Positions 18,515-27,111 of a stretch of 64,000 nucleotides of DNA are shown piece by piece. The notes below the pieces were generated by a model. The model was not told where the DNA came from, made no database searches, and saw only the letters and a program-made list of their open reading frames with translations. Origin of the DNA: Dellaglioa kimchii (GTDB lineage Bacteria > Bacillota > Bacilli > Lactobacillales > Lactobacillaceae). The translations under genes were made by a program, and so were the position numbers. The stretch is from NCBI RefSeq assembly GCF_046115505.1, contig NZ_CP170736.1, positions 682,001 through 746,000 of the forward strand, read 5' to 3'. Each line of letters opens with the position of its first letter. The first letter of the stretch is position 1.

Positions 18515-19135
18515 ATGCAAGAAACCATAATTGACTTAATCGGCCAACATGGCTATCTAGGTGTTGCGTTACTGATCGCCATTGAAAACATTTTCCCACC
18601 AATTCCTTCTGAAATCATTTTAACATTTGCAGGTTTTATAACGCTCTCAAGTTCTCTTACACCAATTGGTTTAATTATTTCTGCCACTATTGGGGCGACT
18701 ATCGGCGCTTTAATCTTATATTCGATTGGTCGCTTTTTAAGTACAGAACGTTTAAATCAATTTTTTGCCAGTAAGTATGGTTCTTGGCTTGGTCTAAAAC
18801 CCATCCATATTGAAAAAGCGACTGAATTTTTTGTAAAATATGAAAATCGTGCTATTTTCTTAGGCCGTTTTGTCCCAATCGTTCGAAGTTTAATTTCTAT
18901 TCCCGCTGGAATTACAAAATGTAAATTGCGTTTTTTTATTCCATTAACCTTTTTTGGAACATTAATTTGGAATACTGTCCTCATTTATCTTGGGGCATTT
19001 GCTGGGAATGCTTGGGCGGAAGTTGCAGCAACAGTTGATATTTTTGCTACAGTAGTTGGTATCATCTTGTTAATTGTTTCGTTCTTCGGTATCTATAAAC
19101 TAATTAATTTAAATAGGAACAAAAAAAACGATTAA
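18515..19135 (+). CDS. DedA family membrane protein
   Basis: Integral membrane protein of 206 residues with four to five helices. DedA (SNARE-associated) signature is seen in ENIFPPIPSEIILTFAGF (about 24-41) and FLGRFVPIVRSLISIPAG (about 110-127), where the arginines are conserved. Members act in undecaprenyl-phosphate or phospholipid recycling and in membrane potential maintenance. A GGGG ribosome binding site precedes the ATG. It is one of two DedA genes in the window; the other is at 49033-49680. Confidence 0.92.
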   Translation: MQETIIDLIGQHGYLGVALLIAIENIFPPIPSEIILTFAGFITLSSSLTPIGLIISATIGATIGALILYSIGRFLSTERLNQFFASKYGSWLGLKPIHIEKATEFFVKYENRAIFLGRFVPIVRSLISIPAGITKCKLRFFIPLTFFGTLIWNTVLIYLGAFAGNAWAEVAATVDIFATVVGIILLIVSFFGIYKLINLNRNKKND

Positions 19136-19163
19136 ATTCAATTATGAATTTAATCGTTTTTTA
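19123..19163. terminator. Terminator after DedA gene
   Basis: Hairpin AAAAACGATTAAATTCA with complement TGAATTTAATCGTTTTT; it spans the DedA stop codon and can act on both strands. Confidence 0.9.
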
Positions 19164-19189
19164 CTACTTTTATTTCTCAAAAAGCAGGA

Positions 19190-19384
19190 TTAATCTTCCG
19201 CAACATCGATAGCTTCTAATAGAATATTCAGTTCAGAACATTCTCTTTCAAGCGATTTTTCCTCTTGGAAAAAGCTATCTCGAATTGATGATTGTTGTCT
19301 GTTTCCAATGTTACTTCTAAGATCAGCAAGTTTTTGCATCGCTGCTTGATACTCACTCATAATATCAAGTTTACACCTACTCAT
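19190..19384 (-). CDS. Small hypothetical protein
   Basis: A 64-residue, hydrophilic, mainly helical protein (QAAMQKLADLR, LERECSELNILLEAIDVAED). A good GGAGG ribosome binding site at about 19392-19396 supports the ATG at 19384; a second ATG at codon 9 lacks one. There is no membrane segment or signal peptide. It stands alone between a DedA terminator and the ackA terminator. I recognise no family. Confidence 0.6.
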   Translation of the reverse strand: MSRCKLDIMSEYQAAMQKLADLRSNIGNRQQSSIRDSFFQEEKSLERECSELNILLEAIDVAED

Positions 19385-19505
19385 TAAGTTACGCCTCCGA
19401 ATGATGACAACAACTTGTTGTCAGTAATAATAATTTATAATGTCTAATTTAACACTTTTTTAATAACTTGTTAACCCTTTAAATATTACCGTTATGTTAC
19501 AAAAT

Positions 19506-19534
19506 AAAAAAAGACATCACAATGTGATATCCTT
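19506..19534 (-). terminator. Terminator of ackA
   Basis: Hairpin GATATCAC / GTGATGTC followed by a T7 tract on the minus strand, about 30 bases after the ackA stop. Confidence 0.8.
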
Positions 19535-19567
19535 CTTATTTTAAGCCACTATTTTAACCATTTATTT

Positions 19568-20755
19568 TTACATTAATGATTGAACATCGCGTGCAATAAC
19601 TAATTCTTCATCAGTAGGTATCGCAAAAATCTTAACAGCAGACTCTGGCGTGCTAAGCATAACCTGTTCACCCATTTTCTCGTTATTTTCAGCATCAAAG
19701 CCAACACCTAAATATGCTAAATGTTCAATAACGCGACGACGTACAATTCGATCATTCTCACCAAGACCAGCAGTGAAAATAATACCATCAACCCCTTGCA
19801 TTTCTGCAATGTATTGACCAATATATTTAATAATATTTTGAACATAGATTTTGACAGCTAAATCAGCGCGAGGATTTTTTCCTAATTGAGCTTTAACATC
19901 GCGCATATCAGGAGAGATACCTGAAATACCAACTAGCCCAGATTCACGGTTCAAAATATTAATCATTTCATCTATATCAGTAATTTTTAATTGTCTCATC
20001 ATGTAAGCAACTAGCGATACATCTACATCACCTGAACGTGTTGCCATGGTAATTCCAGCAAGTGGTGTAAAGCCCATTGATGTATCAATTGATTTACCAC
20101 CAACTGTAGCTGTAATTGATGCTCCTGCACCTAAATGTAATGTAATTAATTTTAACTCTTTAGGATCTTTATCAATTAGTTTTTCGGCTTCTGAGACGAC
20201 ATAACGAACACTTGTCCCATGAGCACCGTAACGTCTTGCGGCATATTTTTCATACCATTCATAAGGTACACTGTACATGTAACTTTCTTCTGGCATCGTC
20301 TGATGGAAGGCTGTATCAAATACAGCAACACTTACTGCATCTGGTAAGATTTCTTCAAATGCCTGGATACCTAAAAGATTAGCTGGATTATGTAATGGTG
20401 CTAATTCAGATAATTCATTAATTTTTGCAATTGTATCGGCATTTACTAATGTTGATTTTTTGAAATATTCACCACCAGCAACAACGCGATGTCCAACACC
20501 GGAAATTTCATTAAAATCAGCAATGATATCCAATTGAAGCAATAATTTAAGTAATAATTGTACACCTACTGAATGATTGTCGATATCTAATACATCTTCA
20601 TATTTTTTACCGTTATCGTATTTAATCGTTAAAATTGAGTCTTTAAGTCCAATTCTTTCAATCAATCCTTTAGCAATAACAGTTTCCTCTGGCATGCTAA
20701 ATAATTGGAATTTTAAACTTGAACTACCTGCGTTAATTGCAATAATTTTTGTCAT
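19568..20755 (-). CDS. ackA: Acetate kinase
   Basis: Cytosolic enzyme of 395 residues that makes ATP and acetate from acetyl phosphate. Family signatures are present: IAINAGSSSLKFQLF at the N terminus, VAVFDTAFHQTMPEESYMY (about 145), LITLHLGAGASI (about 205) and GIIFTAGLGENDRIVR (about 325). RBS GGAGGAAG precedes the ATG. It is monocistronic here, whereas in many lactobacilli ackA follows the comG-ytxK genes, which in this window end with a permease gene instead. The upstream region carries a long palindrome on the likely promoter and a weak cre-like site. Confidence 0.97.
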   Translation of the reverse strand: MTKIIAINAGSSSLKFQLFSMPEETVIAKGLIERIGLKDSILTIKYDNGKKYEDVLDIDNHSVGVQLLLKLLLQLDIIADFNEISGVGHRVVAGGEYFKKSTLVNADTIAKINELSELAPLHNPANLLGIQAFEEILPDAVSVAVFDTAFHQTMPEESYMYSVPYEWYEKYAARRYGAHGTSVRYVVSEAEKLIDKDPKELKLITLHLGAGASITATVGGKSIDTSMGFTPLAGITMATRSGDVDVSLVAYMMRQLKITDIDEMINILNRESGLVGISGISPDMRDVKAQLGKNPRADLAVKIYVQNIIKYIGQYIAEMQGVDGIIFTAGLGENDRIVRRRVIEHLAYLGVGFDAENNEKMGEQVMLSTPESAVKIFAIPTDEELVIARDVQSLM

Positions 20756-20800
20756 ATTCTTCCTCCAATAATGATTTCATTTGGTATTAATTTAATCCTT

Positions 20801-20865
20801 AAAAAACAATTGTTTTTTTAAGTAGTATATTAAACTAATATACTACTTATAGAAAACGCATACAA
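20801..20865 (-). promoter_or_regulatory. ackA promoter region with large palindrome
   Basis: Possible -35 TTGTAT (20860-20865), 17-base spacer and -10 TATATT (20837-20842). The -10 lies inside a perfect 29-base palindrome with 13-base arms AAGTAGTATATTA / TAATATACTACTT (20820-20848). A second palindrome, AAAAAACAATTGTTTTTT, covers 20801-20818. A weak cre-like site TGTATGCGTTTTCT (minus strand, 20851-20864, two mismatches) overlaps the -35. No T tract follows the palindrome, so it is not a simple terminator. Confidence 0.5.
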
Positions 20866-20876
20866 CACTTTCAAGC

Positions 20877-20913
20877 AAAAAATGGTACACAGAATTTTAT
20901 TTTCTGTCTACCA
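20877..20913 (-). terminator. Terminator of marR-type gene
   Basis: Hairpin ATGGTAGACAGAA / TTCTGTGTACCAT followed by TTTTTT on the minus strand; it includes the last codons of the regulator gene. Confidence 0.85.
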
Positions 20914-21337
20914 TTATTTTTTGCCCGAATTCTTTCATTAAACTAAGCAGTAAAACTGCTTTATCTTCACCTAAAACATTTACCCAAGTATCAAACCGTT
21001 TCTTAATTGACTCAGTCACAACTCGTTCTACTTTTGCACCCTGATCAGACAAGCGTAGGTTTATTCTTCTTCTATCAACTGTGTCTTGTTCTTGATAGAT
21101 GTATCTTAATTGTTTTAGTACGTTTAATTGGCGTGCAATTGCACTCCTTGAAACATTTCTTTTTTTAGCGATATCAACCATGCTTATATCTTCAGTGCTA
21201 TGGATATCTTTTAAAATTAAGAATTGTTCAAAAGATAAATTAAACTCACTAGTAGGTTGTGAAATGAATCCTTCCACATTCTTAAAAGTTCCTAAATACA
21301 TACTAATATAGTCATCCATTAACTTAGTTGTTGTCAT
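20897..21337 (-). CDS. MarR family transcriptional regulator
   Basis: DNA-binding regulator of 146 residues with a winged-helix MarR fold. The recognition region is SMVDIAKKRNVSRSAIARQL (about 62-81) and the wing contains DTVDRRRINLRLSDQGAK. The frame runs further upstream, but AGAGGAG before the ATG at 21337 sets the start. It lies 84 bases after the YhgE/Pip gene on the same strand and probably controls it; a palindromic site follows the yhgE promoter. The ligand is unknown. Confidence 0.9.
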   Translation of the reverse strand: MTTTKLMDDYISMYLGTFKNVEGFISQPTSEFNLSFEQFLILKDIHSTEDISMVDIAKKRNVSRSAIARQLNVLKQLRYIYQEQDTVDRRRINLRLSDQGAKVERVVTESIKKRFDTWVNVLGEDKAVLLLSLMKEFGQKIMVDRK

Positions 21338-21420
21338 TGCTAATTCTCCTCTGCATGTTCTACCTACAGTTAAATTTAGCATATAACGCGGTTAATTACT
21401 ATATCTAATCAACTGTATCT

Positions 21421-24400
21421 CTATTTTTCTTTTTCAGTTGATACTGTTAATTGTTTACGATTTACAAACGTCCAAACTACACCCAGTACTACGGCTGTAA
21501 CAAGTAATGCAAGTACTGAACCAATCATACCAGAACCTTGGCTGTTAATTGCATATGTGAAGCCATTTAATACGTGTGTAACAGGTAAGAATTCTGCAAA
21601 TACTTGATAAGCATTTGATAACATCGTATTTGGAATAACTTGTCCTGTAATCACCAATTGGATGAGTAGTAATGCTAAAGATAAGAGAATACCCATTGTT
21701 CCAAGGAGTTCATCAATTACCACACATAAAAGAGTAAAGATTATTCCCGATAAGAACGTAAAGATTACGAAACTAATTGGATGTTCAATTGTTACACTAA
21801 AGAATAATGTTAATAAGAGAACTCCTGCTGTTTGAATAACAGAAATAAATAACATTAGGAAAAGGTTCTGTAACCAGTTTTGTGATAATTCATTCTTCTT
21901 ACGGTATCTGAATAAAATTAATTGAGTTACAATTGCACCGACAAATAATGATAAAACAATCACTAATGGGGCAAATGTATTTTTCAATGTTTTAGCGAGA
22001 TTGTCACTTTCAGTTTCTGTTTTAACAGGTTCAACGAATTGAGCCACATTTTTTGGTGATGAATTGATATTACCAACCTGTGATGCTCCTGCTGCTAATT
22101 TAGTATTTAATAATGTTACACCATCATTAGCTGTATCCAATCCTGATGTTACTTGTTTAGACCCATCAGCTAATTTTTGTGAGCCATCAACTAATTGAGG
22201 ACTAGCAGCTGCCAATTGTGTATCACCATCTGTTAATTGTGAACTTGCCGCTTTTAACTTTGAACTTCCATCTGTCAATTGTGAACTAGCAGCTGTCAAT
22301 TGTGTACCACCTGCCATTAATTGTGTACCACCTGCTAATAATTGAGGACTAGCAGCTGTTAATTGTGTACCACCTGCTGTTAGCTGTGTACCACCTGCTA
22401 ATAATTGAGGACTGGCAGCTGTTAATTGTGTACCACCACTAACAAGCTTATCAGATCCTGCTTTCAATTGTGTGCCACCTGAAACTAGCGTTTGTGTTCC
22501 TGCTTCAAGTTGTCCACCTGCTGTAACAAGTTTTTGCGATCCTGCTCTTAAAGCAGTAACACCTGTTATTAAAGTTGGTACATTACTATTTAATTGATTA
22601 ATACCATCAGTTACTTGTCCTGTTCCTGCTGTATATCCTAAAATACCAGCTGACAATTTGTTAATACTACCCGTCATGATTGAATTCTTAATTGTTGCAT
22701 TAATTGTTTTTTCACTTGTAACATCAACACCAGCACCATTAACACTAGCATTTAATTTACCAGCAACTTGTGCATTAGCATTTGATGCTATCACTAATGA
22801 ATCAATTTGATCGCTCAAGTCTTTTGTATCACCTAAAAGACCAATCATTGAATCACTCGTCAATGTATCAGTATTACTCAATAATGCAGTTGCTTGTGTC
22901 GAAATTTTAGCAAATTTTTCCAACATGGCTTTAAGATCTACATCACCCATTGTTGATTTAAATTCAGCCATTAAGCCACCTACATCACTCATCACTGCCT
23001 CTAACATCGCTTTTGTATCTGTTAAATTTTTACTTACCCCAGTTATATTTGTGCCAACAGTTGTTATTGCTGTATCTGTTTTTGTAATTTGTTGTAAAAC
23101 AGTGTCTTTTTCTTTTTGGCTCATTGTTGTTGAGTCATTAATCATCGTGCGAACCTTCTTATTAGAAGTCGCTGCCTGACCTTTAGCTAATGTCAAACTA
23201 AACATCTTTTGTGTTGTATCCGAATTAATAGCATTCATTTGAGTTTGAACAGTTGTTAATTTATCCCCTGCCGCCATCAATTTTGTTACTAATCCAGGTA
23301 ATGCTTGTAATGTTTCAATTGATCCTGAAATTTCTTTAAGTTCAGCTTTTAATTCTTTTGATCCCTGTTTTGTATCTTTAATTTGTTGAATTATTTCAGG
23401 AATATGATCAATAATTTCGCTACGAGATTTTAATCTTGTTTGAATTTGTGTTACACCAGTTTTAATACCTGTTGAATATGCTGTTAAACCTGCTACCGCC
23501 ATCGGTAACGATTGGCTTCCTGACATACTTGCAGCTAATGTTTTAGCACCGTTATTTAAATCATTCGAGTTCGAATTTAGTGTAGTTGCACCAGTTGCTA
23601 ACGTGTCGACCCCAGCAGCTAATGTTGATCCACCAGTTTGCAACGTAGAAAGTCCCGCATCTAATGTTTTATTCCCATCAACATATTGAGTCACACCATT
23701 TGATAAGGTTGGTGCACTAGCAACAAGTGTATTAATTCCTGAAGCTAATTGATTATTACCATTCACCAATGTACCTACACCGTTTGTATAAGTATTTACA
23801 CCATTTGTATAAGTATTTACACCATTAACCAACGTACCTACACCATTTGTATAGGTGCTTACGCCATTAGCATAAGTATTTACACCGTTAACTAACGTAC
23901 CTACACCATTTGTATAAGTTTTTACACCGTCAGCTAGAGTATCAACCCCAGTTGTATAAGTATTTAGTCCTGTTTTTAATGTCTGATTACCCTTATCAAA
24001 GGTCACCATACTTGTTGCCAATGTATTTAAATTTCTAGTAACTTCTTTACTACCATTTTTTAATTTAACAGTTCCTTTATTTAACGTTTTTACACCAGTT
24101 GAGGCTTCTTTAACACCTGAACCTAATTGTTTAACGGAACCAAGTAATGCAGAATCATACGCTTTTTGGATATTAGTTAAAACTTGTGATTTCAATTGTT
24201 CTGCAACCTGTTTTGTAATCAATTGCGAAACATAGTTATTTGTATCTGATTGTTTTGTTTTTAACAAACTCACTTTTGGCGTTTCATCAAGTGCAGTTGT
24301 TGCGTTTTTTGAAAAATTACTTGGTAATGTAACTGACATTGTATAATCGCCTGAATCCAAATGTTTTTTCGCAGTTTCTGCACTAACAAACTCCCATTTG

Positions 24401-24636
24401 GCTTGTTTATTGGTTTTAAGAATTTTAGTAACTTCCTTACCAACGTCAATTGATTTTCCCTTAAATGATGCTTCTTCATCGTTATTTATAATAGCTACTT
24501 TTAAATTTCCTGTGTCCATTTGTTGCTTACTTGAAACTAACTTATAAGTTCCATATGCAATTAAACTTGGAATTAAACATGCAATTGCGATATACGCAAC
24601 TGACCTCTTATTCTTTGACATAAATTCTTTGAACAA
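21421..24636 (-). CDS. YhgE/Pip family membrane protein with long repeat stalk
   Basis: A 1071-residue protein of the YhgE/Pip (phage infection protein) family. One N-terminal helix (about 13-33) is followed by the conserved extracellular domain (VAIINNDEEASFKGK), a very long outside region, and a C-terminal block of about five membrane helices (about 885-1055) like ABC-2 permeases. The stalk contains two arrays of seven- or eleven-residue repeats of the type NGVxTYTNGVGTL and AGGTQLTAASPQL. The start is TTG at 24636, supported by GAGGGTGG six bases before; an ATG follows at codon 6. In Lactococcus a relative is a phage receptor. Here a transport or surface role is possible; a MarR gene follows. 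Confidence 0.9.
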   Translation of the reverse strand: MFKEFMSKNKRSVAYIAIACLIPSLIAYGTYKLVSSKQQMDTGNLKVAIINNDEEASFKGKSIDVGKEVTKILKTNKQAKWEFVSAETAKKHLDSGDYTMSVTLPSNFSKNATTALDETPKVSLLKTKQSDTNNYVSQLITKQVAEQLKSQVLTNIQKAYDSALLGSVKQLGSGVKEASTGVKTLNKGTVKLKNGSKEVTRNLNTLATSMVTFDKGNQTLKTGLNTYTTGVDTLADGVKTYTNGVGTLVNGVNTYANGVSTYTNGVGTLVNGVNTYTNGVNTYTNGVGTLVNGNNQLASGINTLVASAPTLSNGVTQYVDGNKTLDAGLSTLQTGGSTLAAGVDTLATGATTLNSNSNDLNNGAKTLAASMSGSQSLPMAVAGLTAYSTGIKTGVTQIQTRLKSRSEIIDHIPEIIQQIKDTKQGSKELKAELKEISGSIETLQALPGLVTKLMAAGDKLTTVQTQMNAINSDTTQKMFSLTLAKGQAATSNKKVRTMINDSTTMSQKEKDTVLQQITKTDTAITTVGTNITGVSKNLTDTKAMLEAVMSDVGGLMAEFKSTMGDVDLKAMLEKFAKISTQATALLSNTDTLTSDSMIGLLGDTKDLSDQIDSLVIASNANAQVAGKLNASVNGAGVDVTSEKTINATIKNSIMTGSINKLSAGILGYTAGTGQVTDGINQLNSNVPTLITGVTALRAGSQKLVTAGGQLEAGTQTLVSGGTQLKAGSDKLVSGGTQLTAASPQLLAGGTQLTAGGTQLTAASPQLLAGGTQLMAGGTQLTAASSQLTDGSSKLKAASSQLTDGDTQLAAASPQLVDGSQKLADGSKQVTSGLDTANDGVTLLNTKLAAGASQVGNINSSPKNVAQFVEPVKTETESDNLAKTLKNTFAPLVIVLSLFVGAIVTQLILFRYRKKNELSQNWLQNLFLMLFISVIQTAGVLLLTLFFSVTIEHPISFVIFTFLSGIIFTLLCVVIDELLGTMGILLSLALLLIQLVITGQVIPNTMLSNAYQVFAEFLPVTHVLNGFTYAINSQGSGMIGSVLALLVTAVVLGVVWTFVNRKQLTVSTEKEK
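22165..22525. repeat. Intragenic repeat array in YhgE/Pip stalk (C-terminal)
   Basis: Short direct repeats of 21 bases or multiples, encoding QLTAASPQLLAGGT-like heptads. CCACCTGCTAATAATTGAGG occurs twice, at about 22328 and 22394, with almost identical flanks. They reflect a coiled or beta-helical stalk and are prone to copy-number change. Confidence 0.85.
23690..23965. repeat. Intragenic repeat array in YhgE/Pip stalk (N-terminal)
   Basis: Repeats of about 21-63 bases encoding NGVNTYTNGVGTLV units; the motif ACACCATTTGTATAAGTATT recurs at about 23777-23822 and in variant form downstream. The periodicity is seven residues. Confidence 0.85.
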
Positions 24637-24670
24637 AATTATCCACCCTCTCTTTTTAGTTAATGACCTT

Positions 24671-24739
24671 AACGATTATTCGTTCCGTTAACCTCATTAA
24701 CGATATTATGACTATATGTGTTTTTGATTCTTTTGTCAA
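24671..24739 (-). promoter_or_regulatory. yhgE-marR promoter with palindromic operator
   Basis: Strong minus-strand promoter: -35 TTGACA (24734-24739), 17-base spacer, -10 TATAGT (24711-24716). Two adjacent palindromes lie just after it: CGTTAA-5-TTAACG (24686-24702) and AACGA-4-TCGTT (24671-24684), around and after the expected transcription start. They are good candidate sites for the downstream MarR-type repressor (inference). Confidence 0.7.
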
Positions 24740-24749
24740 ATAATTTTCT

Positions 24750-24790
24750 AAAAAATATCCCCACTGTCAGCTAATCAACAGTGGGGATAT
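24750..24790 (-). terminator. Terminator of small membrane protein gene
   Basis: Perfect hairpin ATATCCCCACTGT / ACAGTGGGGATAT with a T tract on the minus strand, just below the stop at 24800. Confidence 0.9.
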
Positions 24791-24799
24791 CATTAAAAT

Positions 24800-25159
24800 T
24801 TAATTTTTGATTAAATAGTAATACATGAATTGACCAGGAGCAATTAAGATTAACCCTGCAAATTGCATGACATAAATCAATAAGCGAGTTAAATTTTCAG
24901 TTGATACCTTACGTGTATTCATTTCTTGTCTAGAGTGTGGTTCCTCTGCCTCGTCAATTTTAACTTTTTGCACTAATTTTTTATTTAATCCGTTTAATTC
25001 AAGATTATATGGATAAAAAGTTAAAAAATTCAAAATCAAATAATAATTAATTAATAATCGCCAATTAGATGGACCTATCATATTTCCAATTGCTAAAAGA
25101 ATAATTAAAGGCACTAATCCCTTTAACAAGGAAATTGAATAATATTTAAATCGTTTCAC
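24800..25159 (-). CDS. Hypothetical membrane protein
   Basis: A 119-residue protein with hydrophobic stretches at about 9-28, 34-52 and 92-115, separated by a charged loop (about 58-88; KKLVQKVKIDEAEEP). RBS GGAGGG precedes the ATG. It has its own strong terminator. It resembles no family I can name. The neighbours are the YhgE/Pip gene and another small membrane protein, but nothing shows that they work together. Confidence 0.7.
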   Translation of the reverse strand: MKRFKYYSISLLKGLVPLIILLAIGNMIGPSNWRLLINYYLILNFLTFYPYNLELNGLNKKLVQKVKIDEAEEPHSRQEMNTRKVSTENLTRLLIYVMQFAGLILIAPGQFMYYYLIKN

Positions 25160-25413
25160 AATAACCCTCCAGGAATTTCGCTTATTTCTAGAATATCATA
25201 GTTACTCAAAAATATTGGTGCTTAGTGAGAACCTTTACTATTTATTAACCATTAATTTAAAGAATCTGTTATACCACGCTAAACTCCTTTTTATAAAGTT
25301 AGTCATCTGGATGACATCACTACACATATGAAGTTCTCTATAAGATCAGCTAACATGTCACAACATTTATTCATTTTAAAAAAAATAAGCCTATCCCAAA
25401 TATTAAGTTCCTC
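25160..25413. other. Intergenic region without recognisable gene
   Basis: AT-rich stretch before the terminator at 25414. A GTCATC-TG-GATGAC palindrome lies at about 25303-25316. No tRNA, ORF with RBS or riboswitch seen. Confidence 0.4.
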
Positions 25414-25439
25414 AAAAATTAGGTTACTTATACCTAACT
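25414..25439 (-). terminator. Terminator of 107-residue membrane protein gene
   Basis: Hairpin TTAGGT / ACCTAA with TTTTT following on the minus strand, about 45 bases below the stop codon. Confidence 0.65.
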
Positions 25440-25482
25440 TTTGTGAATTCTTTAATTCAAGATATAGACTCTTCATACAACA

Positions 25483-25806
25483 TTAATTATCTAATAATAA
25501 CAGCTTATTAACTCTAATTCTTGAACGGTTCACAGCAATCATTGTTACGACATAAAGTGTTACAAAATAACTCGTTTCTATTGTTGTTCCAATAAAAGCA
25601 CAAACGAGAGCTAAAAAGAACATTGCATTGCCAAGTACTTGCCATTTTCGTTTCTCAATTGCGTAGTCTGCTAATATTTTAGTCTCTTCAGGACCTAGTG
25701 AGTCCACAGTTCTAACATTAGCTTGCCGCACTTTAGTTAATTGTAGAGACAACTTAACATTATAAATAATCAAAATTGCCATAACTAAATATAAACCTAT
25801 TTCCAC
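25483..25806 (-). CDS. Hypothetical membrane protein
   Basis: A 107-residue protein with an N-terminal helix (about 2-20), a basic and acidic middle (VDSLGPEETKILADYAIEKRK) and two further helices (about 57-75 and 78-92), ending in a basic tail. The upstream GAGAAGGGGT stretch gives a ribosome binding site. It has a probable terminator downstream. No family recognised. Confidence 0.7.
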   Translation of the reverse strand: MEIGLYLVMAILIIYNVKLSLQLTKVRQANVRTVDSLGPEETKILADYAIEKRKWQVLGNAMFFLALVCAFIGTTIETSYFVTLYVVTMIAVNRSRIRVNKLLLLDN

Positions 25807-25883
25807 CAGTACCCCTTCTCTCTTTTAATCTAATATGACTATTTTTTAATTCATTTTTACTTTATACTGAGTTAGTCCTATAA

Positions 25884-25920
25884 ATAATAAAAGAGTTGCT
25901 AAATTACGCAACCCTCTTTA
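25884..25920 (-). terminator. Terminator of uspA-type gene
   Basis: Hairpin AAAGAGGGTTGC / GCAACTCTTTT flanked by AT tracts, immediately after the stop codon. Confidence 0.85.
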
Positions 25921-26367
25921 TTATTTAACAACTAAGACATCACAAGGTGCTAAACGAGTAACGTAATTTGTAACTGCACCCATTAACATTCTTTCCACTG
26001 CCTTCAAGCCAGATTGACCCATAATAATTAAATCTGAATGATGATCTTCAATAAAATCTTTGGCAATTACTGTTTTAGGACTACCAAAACGAATATGAAT
26101 ATCAACATCTGTAAACCCATTTTTTACAATATCTTCTTTTAATTCATTCATATATGCTTCTGTATCTTCAAAAGTTTGATAGACGATTGAACCGCCACCA
26201 TCCATCATCCCTGAAAAACTTACAGAAAATTGACGCGTATCAATTACGTTTAAAATATCTAAATGCGCATGGTTTGCTTTAGCACTTTCTACTGCACGAT
26301 TTAATGCTTTTTCAGCTGAATCTGATCCATCAACTGGGACTAAAATATTTTTATATTCTTGTTCCAT
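25921..26367 (-). CDS. Universal stress protein UspA family
   Basis: Cytosolic alpha/beta nucleotide-binding protein of 148 residues. The N terminus YKNILVPVDGSDSAEKAL and the C-terminal ATP-binding loop GQSGLKAVERMLMGAVTNYV (G-2x-G-9x-G(S/T)-type) are typical. A GTG three codons upstream lies in the GGGGTGG ribosome binding site, so the ATG at 26367 is the start. Single-gene unit with terminator. The stress it responds to cannot be read from the sequence. Confidence 0.92.
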   Translation of the reverse strand: MEQEYKNILVPVDGSDSAEKALNRAVESAKANHAHLDILNVIDTRQFSVSFSGMMDGGGSIVYQTFEDTEAYMNELKEDIVKNGFTDVDIHIRFGSPKTVIAKDFIEDHHSDLIIMGQSGLKAVERMLMGAVTNYVTRLAPCDVLVVK

Positions 26368-26471
26368 ATTTGCCACCCCATATCTTTTATTTGTAGTTAC
26401 AGTATATCATTAAAATTGTATTAGATGTTAGCGTTTTACCTACAAAATTTGAAATAAAGAAGGTTTTCAGT

Positions 26472-26996
26472 ATGTTATTAAAAAGGATTTCTATTTTTAG
26501 TGCCCCCTACTTGGTTCGAGAGTTAACCGAAAAAGATCTATCTCAAATGTTAGAATTAGAAAAAAGTCAATCCACTTACCTAAAACTCCAAGGTAAACAA
26601 AATTTAACTATTGAAGAAATAAAATCTGATTTAACTTCGATCCCGCTGTCAGTTAAAAGTGAACAAAAATGGACACTGGGCTTCTTTAAAGCAGATAAAT
26701 TAGTAGCCATGATCGATTTTTTAACAGATTATCCTGAAGTTCAATCTATTTGGATTGGTCTATTACTGGTTTCGAAAAATGAAGAACAACAAGGTATCGC
26801 AACACATTTATTAAAAGCTCTGTTTAAATCTTTTAAATCTGAACAGTTTACCAATGTACAGATGCTAAAATACGAACAAGAAGAAGTAAATCAAAAATTA
26901 TTGGGAAAATTTAATTTTACTGATAAACAATCGCTAATCTTAAAAAGCCATGATGGAGTCGACATCCCTGCAATACTTTCAAAATTAGATTTATAA
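26472..26996 (+). CDS. GNAT family acetyltransferase
   Basis: A 174-residue protein with an acetyl-CoA-binding GNAT core: YLVRELTEKDLSQMLELE at the N terminus, strand pair SIWIGLLLVSKNEEQQGIAT (motif A, about 96-115) and following helix LLKALFKSF. The glycine-rich loop reads EEQQGIA, acceptable for the Q/R-x-x-G-x-G/A motif. RBS AAGAAGG precedes the ATG. Its acceptor substrate is unknown. Confidence 0.85.
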   Translation: MLLKRISIFSAPYLVRELTEKDLSQMLELEKSQSTYLKLQGKQNLTIEEIKSDLTSIPLSVKSEQKWTLGFFKADKLVAMIDFLTDYPEVQSIWIGLLLVSKNEEQQGIATHLLKALFKSFKSEQFTNVQMLKYEQEEVNQKLLGKFNFTDKQSLILKSHDGVDIPAILSKLDL

Positions 26997-27111
26997 AGCA
27001 AAATTATTATCTAATTTTCTTAATAACATTTTTTATCTTTTTTCATTTCCTATGATTTTAGTCATCTAGGTGTTATGATTAATATAGTAAGAAACTGGAG
27101 GAAGAAAACAT

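Noticed and set aside
22165..23965. Regular short direct repeats resembling a CRISPR array
   Set aside because: They are in frame, encode heptad-type amino acid repeats of the YhgE/Pip stalk, and no unique spacers or cas genes are present.
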